A stretch of 64,000 nucleotides of DNA from Enoplolaimus lenunculus (lineage: Eukaryota > Nematoda > Enoplea > Enoplida > Thoracostomopsidae), in contig JASANG010000516.1 in assembly GCA_030248215.1 (NCBI GenBank), positions 152,067-216,066 on the forward strand. The letters are read 5' to 3'. The notes beneath the pieces were generated by a model that was given only the letters and a program-made list of their open reading frames with translations, searched no databases and had not been told where the DNA came from. A program made the translations under genes and the position numbers. Each line of letters opens with the position of its first letter. The stretch's first letter is position 1. Shown here piece after piece: positions 12,785 through 24,849 of the stretch.

Positions 12785-13440
12785 GACTAGCTCGTTCTCC
12801 AAAATTACCAGCTAACGTTTCTCATTATCCAGGATGCCGCTATAAGCGTCTTTTAGTAAATTTACTGTTATAGTAGACTTTTAGTTGGAAAACTTGACAA
12901 AAATGTCTTGTAACACTATAAGGTGTTGTTTGTCTCAAGATGCAGTAAATTCGAACATAAACGTCTCAAGTATAGAAGTTTATTCAACTCCTCGCTCACG
13001 TATTGCTCGCCACATAATTTGTCTGCACAAACGTTTTTGATAAGTAAATTACTAAACTGGTATAGCACGTTAGCCGTACACTTCATTGCTTCGGCCGAAT
13101 TTAAAATAAAATCGCTAACTGTCGCCTAAACTTTGTATGCGAACCGGCGTAAACCTAATTTTGTTTTTAAGCCGTTTACACATTTTGCGGTAAAGATACA
13201 AAAGCTGTTTGTTCTAATTAGCCTTAATTGGATCTGACTACTTCTTGTAAAAATATATGTCGTGGTAATCTAAATCATCCCAATATTGCACGTCTTTTAG
13301 GCGTGAAAAGAGCTCCAAAGAACAAATGGGGCAAAAAGAATATTGCATTGCATGTCAGTATATGTGCACAGTAAATGCATGTAAATAAAGCATAGATTGC
13401 CATACATGTGCACATAAGCCGGAATATAAAGTTGTTGCAA
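12785..13440. other. Non-coding stretch
   Basis: No gene, element end or repeat array was recognised. Confidence 0.3.
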
Positions 13441-13451
13441 TCGACAACATA

Positions 13452-13520
13452 ATAGAGTGGTAGCATGCTCGACTCGAGTGCAACTGGGCCGAGGTTCGTT
13501 TCCCGTCGCGGTCCTTAACG
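13452..13520 (+). repeat. tRNA-like SINE head (pol III A and B boxes)
   Basis: GAGTGGTAGCATGCTCGACTC resembles an A box, and GAGGTTCGTTTCCCG, about 30 bases on, is close to the B-box consensus GGTTCGANTCC. A convincing acceptor stem and anticodon arm cannot be folded, so this is more likely a tRNA-derived SINE head or decayed tRNA than a working tRNA gene. Confidence 0.4.
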
Positions 13521-13524
13521 CTGG

Positions 13525-14310
13525 GCAATACTATTTGTTTTTGCAAAATTTATGTTATATTCATTCCTGATCGGATCAATTTACCATTTCGCAGGAATCT
13601 GTCAAACGTTTGAGTCGGTGCAAACAAAGACTATGCTCGGTTGTTTTTACGAACCGCTTATAATAATACGGTTCAATCAAACCTGAGTGGATTTGAGAAG
13701 ACAGAAACCAAGAAAGTTGTTTCGACTAAGATACGTTCAATCCCAAAACGTTGTCAGATTTTCGTTCATTTCGGAAAGTATAAACCAGACCCAAACGTTT
13801 TTTGCGAGCAAGCTTAGCGAGCCGTGCTTTTGACTCAACGGTCCAGCTTGTTTTCCTAGCCTCTTAAACTGCCTTTCAGACTCTTCAGCAAGTTTGAAGA
13901 GATATATTACACATAATCTCCCTTGCACATATAATTGCACAGGTTAGCAGTTGTAATAGAATTGTTGAGTTTCGAAGGAATGTGCACTGAATTTATTGTA
14001 TTCGTTTTGGACTAAACAAAGATGATACCAAAATCTGAAAATTTCGAAAACTGTATTAGGAAGAACGCCTTTACTTGATTAATGGTTGTGTTCAAACGCG
14101 TTTATATAGTTTAATCTTTTAGCATTGTATTGAAAGTGACGTATAAATCGTACACATATCGCCACTTGTACTAAAAGCCGAATGGGAACAAAAAGGAGCC
14201 GTTATCGACTGTAACGGATTGTAAGCTGAATGGTTTCTCGCTGACCTTATCAACGTCTTAAACTATATTAAAAAGTTTTTTCGAGTGTTTTTAAACATTC
14301 CATAATTTAA
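13525..14310. other. Non-coding stretch
   Basis: No gene or repeat structure was recognised. Confidence 0.3.
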
Positions 14311-14529
14311 ATATTGCACCATCCTGGTTATACTGCGCTCGCCAATGTTAAAAAATGTCCATGTTATTAGATAGTTGCAATAAAATTACAGCTATTTCAT
14401 TCACTAAGTAATTATTTTCACACTATTTAGCTAGTATATATGTTGTTTCATTGCAGTCTATTCTTAGGACATGTTCGAAAAGTGATAGGGTATTTAGACA
14501 ACGTGTTTTTTCTTGCGCCTAAGATAGAA

Positions 14530-14722
14530 TTTACCGAAAAATTTGAATTTCACGCTTAAATTTGAATTAGGCTAAAATTTGAATTTTTCCGCCAAAATTT
14601 GAATTTTTTTGCCAAAATTTTAATTTCGCGCCAAATTTCGAACTTTCACGCCAAAATATGAATTTTCCGACCAGAATTACAATTTCGCGCAAAAATTCAA
14701 ATTTTGCCGCCAAAATTTAAGC
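14530..14722. repeat. Minisatellite, about 20-bp unit
   Basis: Eight or more imperfect repeats of a CGCCAAAATTTGAATTT-type unit. They adjoin the integrase end of the retroelement fossil. Confidence 0.75.
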
Positions 14723-16020
14723 AGAACGATTGAAATTCTTCTGATCGGAAAGCTGGTCCATTGTCGGAGACTATATGGTATGAGGGATACCCAAAAATGT
14801 GCAAAATCTTCTCTGAGTAGGGTAATTGTGGAACAGGAGGAAATCGACGTTGTCCGATGAACAGATGGATATTTCGAATAGGCGTCGACAACGACCAACC
14901 ACTTGTTTTCTATGAAGTTGATGGCATGATAAATGTGAGCCGGACTCCATGTTTTTCGGGCAACATGTAAGGATGATTCGGCGCATTGGATGGAGCGTTT
15001 TGATGTGCTGAACAACCCCTCACACGAGCGACAATCGTCCATGACGTCGCTGTCGAGACCTGGCCAACACACTACTGTACGAGCGAGTTGCTTCATACGT
15101 TGAATTCCAAAATGACCAGTGTTGCTTGGATGTGACCCTTTTTGTGGCAATGATTGCTCTCCGCTTTCTTGTGCTGACAGGATTTGCCTGTGTCATCCGT
15201 CTTGCCACATCGGCCACACGTCCTCTTCGCAAACCGAAACGACCATCTAGAACACCCGGCTGTCGCGAACTGCAGGGGCTTGACCTTGGCGGTTTTGTTT
15301 CGTTTATTGCGTTGACTGTTTTGCGAACCCGAGGAAATTGAATGAACAACCCTCGAAGAATCGCCGTAGACGGTTTTTTGCCACCTTGGCCGAGCGTACA
15401 GTCGAATTTAGACTTCATGTAGGCCTCGATCTGTTCGATGTCCAATTGATTGACGTCCTCTGGAGACGATTCCTGCGAACCAGATTCGCTAGCAGCTTGT
15501 AAGTGACAGGCGTTTGACTTGTGAGAAAAATTGAGCTTGTTTCGCATATGGGACTGAGTGATCACCGGCAAATGTAACGAAACGGGTCCAGAAATCGTGC
15601 CAAAGCTCGGCAGTCGGATCGAATCCATTGAACGGCGGAACGACAGATTTCCCACATTGGGATTCAGACTTTGAAAGCGCGGCTAGCATGGTTTGGTTTT
15701 GTTCGCGGAGGATTGTCATCTGTGCCTCAAGCTGTTGTTGGAGCACTTTCATCAAGCTGAGCGGTTTCGGACATGTCGGCGTCGAAGTTGACCCACGCTT
15801 GACCAACGACTGACCTGACCAGGAAACGATGGTTTCACAGACAACAAACAGCAAGGGGAATTTCGAATCAAATAAACCGCTACGCGATTGACCCTCGGAA
15901 TGGTTAACATTTGACCGCAAAACGTTTGAATTCGAACCACGGACTCAATTGTACCTTGGACCAACCAAATCAGTAATCGATCTAGGGGTATGATTGAATG
16001 GCGGAATGATTGACCCACTG
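14723..16020 (-). mobile_element. Broken LTR-retrotransposon copy, Ty3/gypsy-like
   Basis: Read on the minus strand, a gag-like part (about 15489-15800) contains the motif PPFNGFDPTAELWHDFW and a predicted coiled coil before it, as in gag of many invertebrate LTR elements. An integrase part (about 14740-15150) shows a zinc-binding-like segment (GIQRMKQLARTVVCWPGLD) and the start of the core domain. The copy is clearly dead, with several breaks, and is old. I could not define a pair of LTRs. The Ty3/gypsy-like label is tentative. Confidence 0.65.
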
Positions 16021-16599
16021 ATTGACAGTCGATTGAAGCGAAATGCCACTTTTTAACCAGCAGAAGATCGCTACAACACCACTATTTTGAACTAAGCCAG
16101 AGACAGTAAATCAGGTGAATAAACGGATCGTTGAAGTTATGAAAACCAATGAAGCCAAATCAAAAGAACCTGATCGCCAGCTGTTGCGTTCTGGTGTAAA
16201 AAGACCAACTAAACTTAATGGACGACCAACCCTTTCTTGAAGATAAAACCAACCAGTGACAAGTTCTGGTCATCCACAGTTTATACAAAATTTCATAGGA
16301 ATCGTAGGCGGAATAACACCTACGAGCGTAGGAGGAAAGTGCCACCAAGGCATAGTATTTGCATTACATCAGCGTGTTCACTATTGTTACAAAATCATGA
16401 CTTCCGGTTCACATCACGTTTTTCAGTTACAGCGCGAATCTTTACGCGATTTCCAGCAGTAGCGAACAATTTGTATACCTAGGTTAAATTTTGGACACTA
16501 TTCTTAGAGAGTGTTCGTAAATTAGCTAGGTATTAAAATGGTGGGACATTTTTTGACATTGGCGAGCGAAGTATAACCTGGATGGTGCATAAGTCTTAA

Positions 16600-19550
16600 T
16601 AGTGTGGTTTGGAAATTCGCTTAATTTAAACATATCACTCGGATTGATTTCATTTAACATTTCCAGAAAAAACGCTCATACGCTGAAATTAACTAGGTTT
16701 GCCGCGTTGGTGTACACTAAACTTTCATTTAAACTGGCCCTGGCTAATTGAACGTCTAAACCTGGCAAAAAAGCTAATCGCATTTAAGGATTAACTCCTC
16801 TGATAGTATTCTTAAGTCACTGGCCAACGCTGTGGGGCTCCCAGGCCTAGAGCTTCCAGCATGGATCAAAAGCAAAAATTGGCGCTACATTTGTACTAAA
16901 GTTGAACTTGGCTTCCAGCTCCTTTCGCTCTCGGGTTGTTTTCACCATTACATATCGCGCCTCGTCCCACAACAGAAATTTCTGGATCCGCTACAGTAGC
17001 TTAATTCATAGAAAAGGCAATTGTTTGTTTAGTGAAATGTAATCTTAGTGAAACATCTGTGTGTGGGAGGACTATTCCACTAGAAACGAAAACAAAGTCA
17101 CGACCGGTACAGCGCCTAATACCTAAGCCAATAATGCATTAGCGGGTTTTCTGTGAAAATGAACCAAAAAACCAGAGGCATTTTCTGGCTGCCGGTGTTC
17201 GTTTATTTAGATAGTAGGGTTTGATTCCACTACACTGGCCAACTTTTACTATTAGATTCGGTTTTCTGACAGCAGGAACATGGATGTAAACACAGACGCT
17301 AAACTTTGTGGTATATGAAAGAATAAAACGAAAAATTATTTTTTTGAAAATGAAATATAAAACGAAGTCTTACTTATAAATTTAGAAAACGATAAAGTAG
17401 CATTTGAAATGCTGTTCGCAAATTACAGATTACACTTCTATGTGTTCAAAATAGGCATTATCTTTAGAAAGAATGTCAAATTGAAAAGTGCAAGACACGC
17501 CTCAGATTGCGAAAAGGTCATATAGCGCAAAATATAGCGATATATAAATGCCGAAGTCTAGGACAAACGAGAAAGCTTTTCAAGTTGTAGAATAATCTTG
17601 CCAGAATTTTGATGTCAAATAAATTTTCTCGCTTGCTACACTAGATCGCAAAAAAATTACATGAAATTATCCACTCGCGAAATGAAATCCTATAGCTACA
17701 CCTTCATCCGCTGCAGACATATATTAGCATTGTACCCAAAAAATATTTAGTTTAATATAGTTTGAATGCAAAATATCACAGCTGTCCAGTGCTGGCTATA
17801 GCGGTATATTGTATATTTAGAAACACTGTACCACACTGTTTCACATTAACTGATGCGATATCCTATTCAGACACAGTTATTAGCCCTTACAAAACTGAAG
17901 TGCTGCACTCCAATTCAAATTAGTGAGTAATTCGACTCAACAAACGAATAGAAATTTATGGATTTATGGCTGCAGGAAATTAAGCTTTACTGTTGTTAAA
18001 CTTACTTAACAAATGTCAGCTTATGCGCCGATAAGTGGTATACTAAGACGAGTGCAACGTTTATGCTTGTACGATTATATTCAAAACAGAACGCTTAGAA
18101 GTTAAAACTGAACAGAGTTACAATTGGATATAAAATCGGAATAAGTCGAAAAATTCACTCAAAACTCCATGTTTTACAGTACGAACAACTTACTATATAG
18201 AAAAAACATCTGTGTTCGTAAAGACGTAAACAATCGAAACTTATTACTCTTCAGACTAAGTTTACGCATACCCGAACGTACTAAGAGGTACCTCAAATTG
18301 TTGTCAGCCTCAGCGCTTGACGTTTAAACTAATCATAGTGATATGCACGTCTTGGGCAACTGGTTGCCCTGCCCCTCCACGTTATTCATGGTAATGTTCA
18401 TTTTAGGTCAACTATAACAAGAGCAAAAGACCGTTACCAACTGTGTATTATAAGATTTTAAATGATTCCAGTATTAATGATAAGAAGCCGTTTGCAAGGG
18501 AGCATTGTATAGGCACAACCTAAAGTGACCAATTGGTCTTTAAAATCAAGCGCTAGCTAGGAGGGGTGGGCTGATAATGTGACATACCTGGAAAACGGCC
18601 GATGGGCCGACTGGAAATTGGTCCACTCAATAAAAACCAAAATCATGGTTCATAGTTATATGCTTGTTCCAGCGGTTACTGTCAGCAATGGGCCTCAGTT
18701 TTTATATTAAAATTCCAGGGTCGATTTTTATTGGCAGTTTAGCCATATTTACTGGACATTAACAAATCTTTGCCCAATCTGGCATCAGCAGCAATTGTCT
18801 TTTGCCTTCGAGTAGTCAGAACCGTTTACCGGTTTATTGCGCTAAACGTCTGCTAAATGTGATAGCTGCAGTCAGATATGACAATATTTCGTATTCGATT
18901 GAGTTTAGATTTCACCGTTTGATACAGGTTTGAGTAGTTCATACAAGTTATATGAGTGCTGGCAAGCATATATGCAACGAAATGGGTGCAGCTGTGCCCG
19001 CCTTGTGTCCCTTGATCATATTTAAATGGGTAGATTTGCACACCTCAGTCCAATATTTTGGAGAATGGAGACACGTATGACAAAAGTTTTTATATTTTTG
19101 CCTACAAGATATAGTGGTTGGTATGTGAAAATAGGAAATAAAAGCACGTAAATCTTCATTTGGATTATGCATTCAAATCAAAACATGCTATGTTTTCTAA
19201 ATCTTTATGTTATGCATTAACTATGACTGTTGGTAACAGCTGGAATCATATGTTCAATCATATAAAAATAGAATACTTATCTTGAAAACAAATGATTTGG
19301 CTTCAACCTTACACTTTTGTAGCGATTATGGGCTCTTGTATCCTTCCACCCACATTGGAAGTCTAGGCTTAGGCTTAGGCTCTTGCTTAGACAAGGAAAC
19401 GGCTAGGCCTAGGCAAAAGCTTCGGCTTATGCAAGCGTTTTCCAAGCATAATTCTAAGTATATACTTAATCCTAGAGACTCAGGTAAGTCTGAGGGGAAA
19501 TCTAAAGAGCCTGTCTATGTATTGTAAATTGCTGTATTCTCAAAATTCCA
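16600..19550. other. Long non-coding AT-rich stretch
   Basis: No exon, element termini or arrays were recognised apart from degenerate TTAGGC-like runs near 19.36-19.44 kb. Confidence 0.35.
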
Positions 19551-19564
19551 ACAAAGAACTACAG

Positions 19565-19699
19565 CGAGGTACGTTTTTAATGCGTAACGTTAAGGATAAT
19601 CAGTGCATGATGCATATCACCGGACATATGAAACGCTACAACTTTGAGGAATGGCGCGAAGACCATATTATAAAAGTCTTGCGGCGGAGTGCGAGTGAC
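19565..19699 (+). CDS. Candidate internal exon, unidentified
   Basis: Bounded by an ACTACAG acceptor and a GTACGT donor, this 45-codon phase-0 segment encodes a charged peptide with HITGHMKRYNFEEWREDHII. The C-x3-H-x3-H spacing hints at metal binding, but no family is recognised. No partner exon was found on this strand. Confidence 0.35.
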
Positions 19700-20181
19700 G
19701 TACGTTACAATTTTTTAGTTATTTTTGTTATTAAAATTAATATTTGCCTTCTCGCTCACTTCACTGGCAGGGTTTCTTTCACTAAACATAATGTGTTCAC
19801 CTGTGTTAGAAATTTCAAAATCATCATAGCCCAGGTCTAACACTTGGTATCACTAAAATGGTGCTAGGTTTCGCTTAGAAAAGTAGAAAAATAAACTCAT
19901 TATAAGTAAAGCGTAAACGTTGCTTTACGACGCAGAAATTCTCTCAGTTGGGGCTCTCGTTCACGTTTCTACGCTCCTCTACATATATAATTTCCGTTTT
20001 CGGTGAACCGGAAAAAATAAATGCGAGCCTGACGCTCACACCATTACTTTAGCTTGGTCCGCCAGAACAAAAATATTGTTGCAGTGCTGACTTTTTCCGG
20101 ATAAAAAACCTTGCGAAAAATAACCAATAAACCTGACACACTATGAACACAGTGAAACAAGAGAAATTACTCTTTTGTTAA

Positions 20182-20347
20182 AACGTATAGAACAGGGCAG
20201 TAACAGAGTATATGCATATTAAGCCTAAGCTTAAGGCGAATAGCTTTTACAAAGGCCTAAACCTATGCAAAAAATAGTTTAATGCTTAAGCTGACTCTGT
20301 TCCAGTCCTGCAGAAATACATTCCGCCCATGATCTTTACATTGGTCC
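20182..20347. mobile_element. hAT-type MITE with TTAGGC interior, degraded copy
   Basis: Left end TATAGAACAGGGC-x-GTAACAG and right end CCGCCCATGATCTTTACATT match the ends of the intact copy at 26.6 kb. The interior carries a few CCTAAGC hexamers. The target duplication is no longer visible. Confidence 0.6.
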
Positions 20348-20397
20348 TATTTTGGAACAATGCTAAACTCATTGTTTTACTTCAGAAGAATGTTTAA

Positions 20398-20683
20398 TTA
20401 ATTTATAACTGACCCGAGTTGTCGGAGAAGTATCGACCGCGATTCACGTGAATGTTCCTCGTGTTCGTTGGCACATTTTCCCAACAATTTTTGAAATTTT
20501 TTTTTACATTTTGGCATAATTAAAGCTTTAGGTATAGGCTCGGACTTAAGATCAGAATTGTGCTTATATTCGTCGTCTGGCTGAACCTTGTGTTTATTAA
20601 ACTTGCGGGTGTGGGAAGCGTACAAGAGGCGCTGTGTGTCCAGTACATTAACGAGAAGACAAAAACGGCAGGAGACCAAATTC
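20398..20683 (-). CDS. Candidate last exon with CxxC motif, unidentified
   Basis: On the minus strand, acceptor TTTTTCAG opens a phase-2 exon that runs 95 codons to a stop. The peptide starts NLVSCRFCLLVNVLDTQRLL, followed by HTRKFNKHK, which could be a single zinc-binding unit (C-x2-C ... H ... H), then a Lys/Glu-rich tail. No other exons of the gene were found. Confidence 0.4.
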
Positions 20684-20699
20684 CTGAAAAATTTATACG

Positions 20700-23600
20700 T
20701 ATGCTATTTAGCTTAAAAAATTAAAAGTTTCACGCAACGAGCACGTTGACTTAGTATAGGCAGAAGGTTGATTCACATAAGTACTGCAATATTTTATAAA
20801 CACATGAAATAAATAATATATATATTGTATATAAATTGATGATCAAAGAATTTAAATTGAAATTTTTTCAGAAATTTTCTTTAGCTCGCTTAAAATTAAT
20901 TTTGGCGCAACATACTTTACTATAGCAGACCAAAAAAGTTTTCCGGACGGTCATGCAGAAATTTTACATAATACTTTACAAGCTGGATCACAACCCCCAC
21001 ATGCAAGATTTAGTAGAATAGGATGCAGCCAAGCCAGCGACGTATACAAAATGGGTGCTGTAAAATAACCTACATTGGTCAATAAATTTTCGAGCCCGCT
21101 ACGCTTCTCGAAAAAATGTTTAGACGTGGTTCTAGTCTTGGCTACAGCTTTAGCTGTGGCTTTGGGTTAGGCATATAGTAAAGATCACGTTTAAGCTTAG
21201 GTTTAGTATAAACTAAGCCAAAGCCATTGCGCAAAGCCAAAGTCTAGGTTTAGCAAAATGATACACTGGATGGGGGACAGAAACTTTACTACTCTCCACC
21301 AAATCAATATTTGTTTGTAGAGAAAGTCAACAAGTGGTCGAAAAACAACATCTCGCTAATATGAATGAATCTAGAAAGTTAATATTAACAGAATATGAAC
21401 CCCTTTGACCCAGGAATACGAAAAACATATTAGTTTTTCATGTTAATTAAACACCATGTTTCTAGTAAACTGCGGTCCACATTGTAGCAATCGCAATTGG
21501 GTCCACATCTATCATTGAAAGCTATGGTATGTAGGAAGCATCAGCCTAACGCTACGACTCATAGTCTCTAAGCCACAGGTCTTTGCCTCTCAGTGGGCAA
21601 ACCCCATTATGCTTTGCCAGTTAATGTTCTCTAAATATTGCGGTTTGACGAATTGCAACGAGCTTTTATTTACAGGCCAATGGCACTTTATCGCAATACA
21701 ACTGGAGTATACTTGATGTTGGAAAAGTAAATATTTTAGTTGCAAATACTCCAACTCAAGTTCAGAGCATTCAGCGATAATTTGGTGCTTGCTTGAAAAA
21801 TGCTGTTTTTGAAACGAATAATTCAAATTCAATGATGATCCAAAAAAGTAACGCTTATACTAAAGTGTCGAAACTATGCTATATTAAACCATACAATTTA
21901 GAGATGAAAATGGGAAGGCTTGCGACCGTTTCACTACGCTTTGCCCGGTATGGTCAAGCCGACCCATGAGGTTCCATGAATTAACCTTGCCTCACCTTCT
22001 CCACTAAAAAGCAGTTATATAATGAAATAATAGCGTTTCAGCGATTTTTATATTGATTTTTATATTTCATGCAATTATTCCATCTCGCTACTTTTACCTA
22101 TAAACAGCACAGTTGTAACCTAAACTCCACGTTAAAATGCACGCACATATGTAAAAAATGTCCCTCCCTTTTGGGCGCCCGCGTTGTCCCTACCCACTCT
22201 CTTTAGACACTGTGTGAGATGACAGTATGTCATTGTCTGAACGTTTAGACAATGAATATGCTCTAGGCATAAATATTTACTTGTCCTGACATCTTTATCA
22301 AAAACTGTTATTGTCCATAGTCCCTCGGAAGGCACTCAGTTTTTTGTGTTGAATGATGCGCGTGAATATGTGTGCACAGCTTGTGTTTTTATATGTGTGC
22401 GCGTGCACTAACGTAATGTCCTGACATCCTACAGACAACATGTATTCATCCAGAGTCCCTTCCGACGAGTCTAGACAATCACCACTATCTAAGTACAGCT
22501 ATGAAACTGTACCTTGCCTCCAGCTAGGATGTGTATTTCGATGCTGTTCCAAATGGGGTGGCTGGACATTTATTACATCGGCGCGTGCATTTTAACGTGG
22601 ATGACCCATAGCATGCGACCGATCAGAAAAATTCTGTAAACAACGAAAATTTTAGAATCTCAGTGTACCAAAAAATTTTCAGCTTTACTTCTGAGGTAAA
22701 TATTTCAAAACGGAGTGAAATTTATCTTCTGAATTTTGCTTCATTTTGTCCTTTAATTGGAGCTATATTCTATAGTACCACCAAATCCGCCTCACCTCAC
22801 TAGTTCCCCGACTCGTCATTGGTCTATTTAGCCCTTTATTCATTCTGTTCTCCGTACTGAAACGCTACACTGGAGCTTAACAATTTTTGGTCAAAAACGG
22901 TGTTAATCAACGTGCTAACTTATAACAAATGGACCCATCAAGTTGAATTAGTGCCACAAAATTTGAGTCACCCATTATTGAACTAATACACAAACCTGGT
23001 CTCTCAAATACAATCGTTTCAGACCGAAATATGTGCGCAAATGTCACATGCGTTTATTGAGAAAGTAGGGTGATAGGGGTTATTGATGGCTCCCTCTAAC
23101 GGTTTCAAAAACTTTTTCCGGTTATATGAAGATGTGATAGAAAAATTCCCAATTGATTCAGGAACAATTAATTATACATATTTACGCGTTTGTTGTGCCG
23201 CTTCCTAAAGGAAAATCCTTGGCTGCACCTACATTCATGAAAAGTCACTGACAAAACTTTGCCTATGATTTGTGATGTGTAACTAAAAAAATAAGAGCAA
23301 ATGGAACAAAGTGAGAATAGCATCGACGCTAGACGCGACAGTAGAGGAAACATAGAAGAGTTTTATGCGAAAAGAAAGTGGTGTTTTGTATATGGAAAGC
23401 ACATGTCTAAGCCAAGAATGGACAAAGTTAAAATTACCACTGATTTTTTGAAAAAATAGAAATTTTTAAAAAACTGAAATTTCCAAATATTCAAGCTGAA
23501 TATCTTTATTTTTAACTGAAATAAAATTTCACTCATTTTCAACGTTAAAATATGCCTGTTTAACCAGCAAATAATTTTAATATCGACTAATCATTTTAGG

Positions 23601-23790
23601 TAGTCCAGCACCGCAGCTATGGCCACCTAACCTCCTCTTGGGGCAACGCCTGGGAAAGAAGGTGGAAGCTCTAATACCCAATAGCCGCAGTCTTGAAAAG
23701 GCCAACCTATGTTTTGGAAGCAAAAAACGTTTTGAAACATATCTATTAAGATGGTTGTTCGCTCGTTTTTGACATCTGAATGCGAACTTA
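20700..23790. other. Non-coding AT-rich stretch
   Basis: No supported gene. A few degenerate TTAGGC-like hexamers lie near 21.15-21.25 kb. Confidence 0.35.
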
Positions 23791-23794
23791 TATA

Positions 23795-24268
23795 CAACTA
23801 TAATAAACTGTGTTGTAATACGTAGAACTAAAATGAAGAATTATAAGAGTAGGCAACGAATTATTACAGGATACGGTCAACGGATAGTTCTGCACACGAA
23901 TCCGAGTGCTATTCCTTACAGGTGTGCTGGCTGTGGGCCAATCAATAGTAAACCGGCATGTCTAGTGGGTGATAGTTTCCCAGGCGTGATAAAAGCTTCC
24001 GAAAGGTCACGGAAATCTCTTATGCGCCACACAACTATAATAAACTGTGTTGTAATACGTAGAACTAAAATGAAGAATTATAAGAGTAGGCAACGAATTA
24101 TTACAGGATACGGTCAACGGATAGTTCTGCACACGAATCCGAGTGCTATTCCTTACAGGTGTGCTGGCTGTGGGCCAATCAATAGTATACCGGCATGTCT
24201 AGTGGATGATAGTTATCCAGGCGTGATATAAAAGCTTCCGAAAGGTCACGGAAATCTACCCTCGTACG
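23795..24268. repeat. Near-identical tandem duplication, 237-bp unit
   Basis: CAACTATAATAAACTGTG begins at 23795 and again at 24032. The two units differ at only a few positions up to their 3' ends, so the duplication is recent. The open frame running through both units looks like a by-product of the repeat rather than a gene. Confidence 0.85.
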
Positions 24269-24790
24269 CCAATTAACTTATTTATCGCTAAGCTCCCGCA
24301 AAGGTTGCTGTTCAATACCCTGTAATAGTTATTTTCTGTCATTTAGACAGTCAGTCTGTTTGAGATTTAGGGTTAAGTGAGGCTGTGTTGGTCCAAGAGT
24401 CGTCGGGTACGGTGAACAGGTCCTTAGGTGTTTATTTGACTGATTGAGAGTACAAACGTTTACGTCAGTTCTCAGCAAGATTGAGTTTTTAGGTTGAATT
24501 CAAGGTCCTGAAGGATAGAAATTATGAGTGTTATTTCTAGAGTGGTAATTTTTATTAAACTCTATCCCAAGAAGGCGACAACTCCTGGGAAGAGCATTCA
24601 AACCTGGCAACACACTTCGTAGGTAGATCCTGGCGAGCTTAACCGCAAGTTAGATGCGGGCCTATGCAGAAGCATACTGCATACGTAGGCTATAGCAACG
24701 GTGGGCGAGATAGTACGGACTATTAAGCATACAGGACATTCAGGCTAGTTTACCAAAACCGTGCAGACATTTTCAAATATTTACGATTGT

Positions 24791-24840
24791 AATAGGGACA
24801 AACCGTGTTCCACGCTGCCCCAGCTATAACGGGACCCCGC
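24791..24840. mobile_element. Solitary terminus of the GGGTTCACGTTA MITE family
   Basis: Reverse complemented it reads GCGGGGTCCCGTTATAGC, then GGGGCAGCGTGG and TTTGTCCCTATT, the same order of blocks as the left terminus at 12106. The opposite end was not found, so it is a fragment. Two diverged AGCATACT ... GGCGAGA segments flank it at about 24.67 and 24.86 kb. Confidence 0.5.
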
Positions 24841-24849
24841 ATAAGCTTG

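Larger units (their letters stand above)
14316..16588. mobile_element. 45-bp inverted repeats enclosing 2.2 kb
   Basis: The segment 14316-14360 is repeated inverted at 16544-16588 with about 42 of 45 positions matching; ends read GCACCATCC-x-GGTTATACT. They look like termini of a DNA transposon or foldback element. Between them lie an AT-rich minisatellite and a decayed LTR-retrotransposon copy, which suggests insertion of the retroelement into an older DNA element. No clear target duplication was found. Confidence 0.5.

Noticed and set aside
13452-13520. Functional tRNA gene
   Set aside because: A- and B-box-like sequences are present but the cloverleaf stems do not pair, so only a tRNA-like SINE head is claimed.
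23833-24231. 132-codon frame as a gene with two protein repeats
   Set aside because: The frame merely runs through a near-exact tandem duplication; no splice sites, domains or conservation support it.
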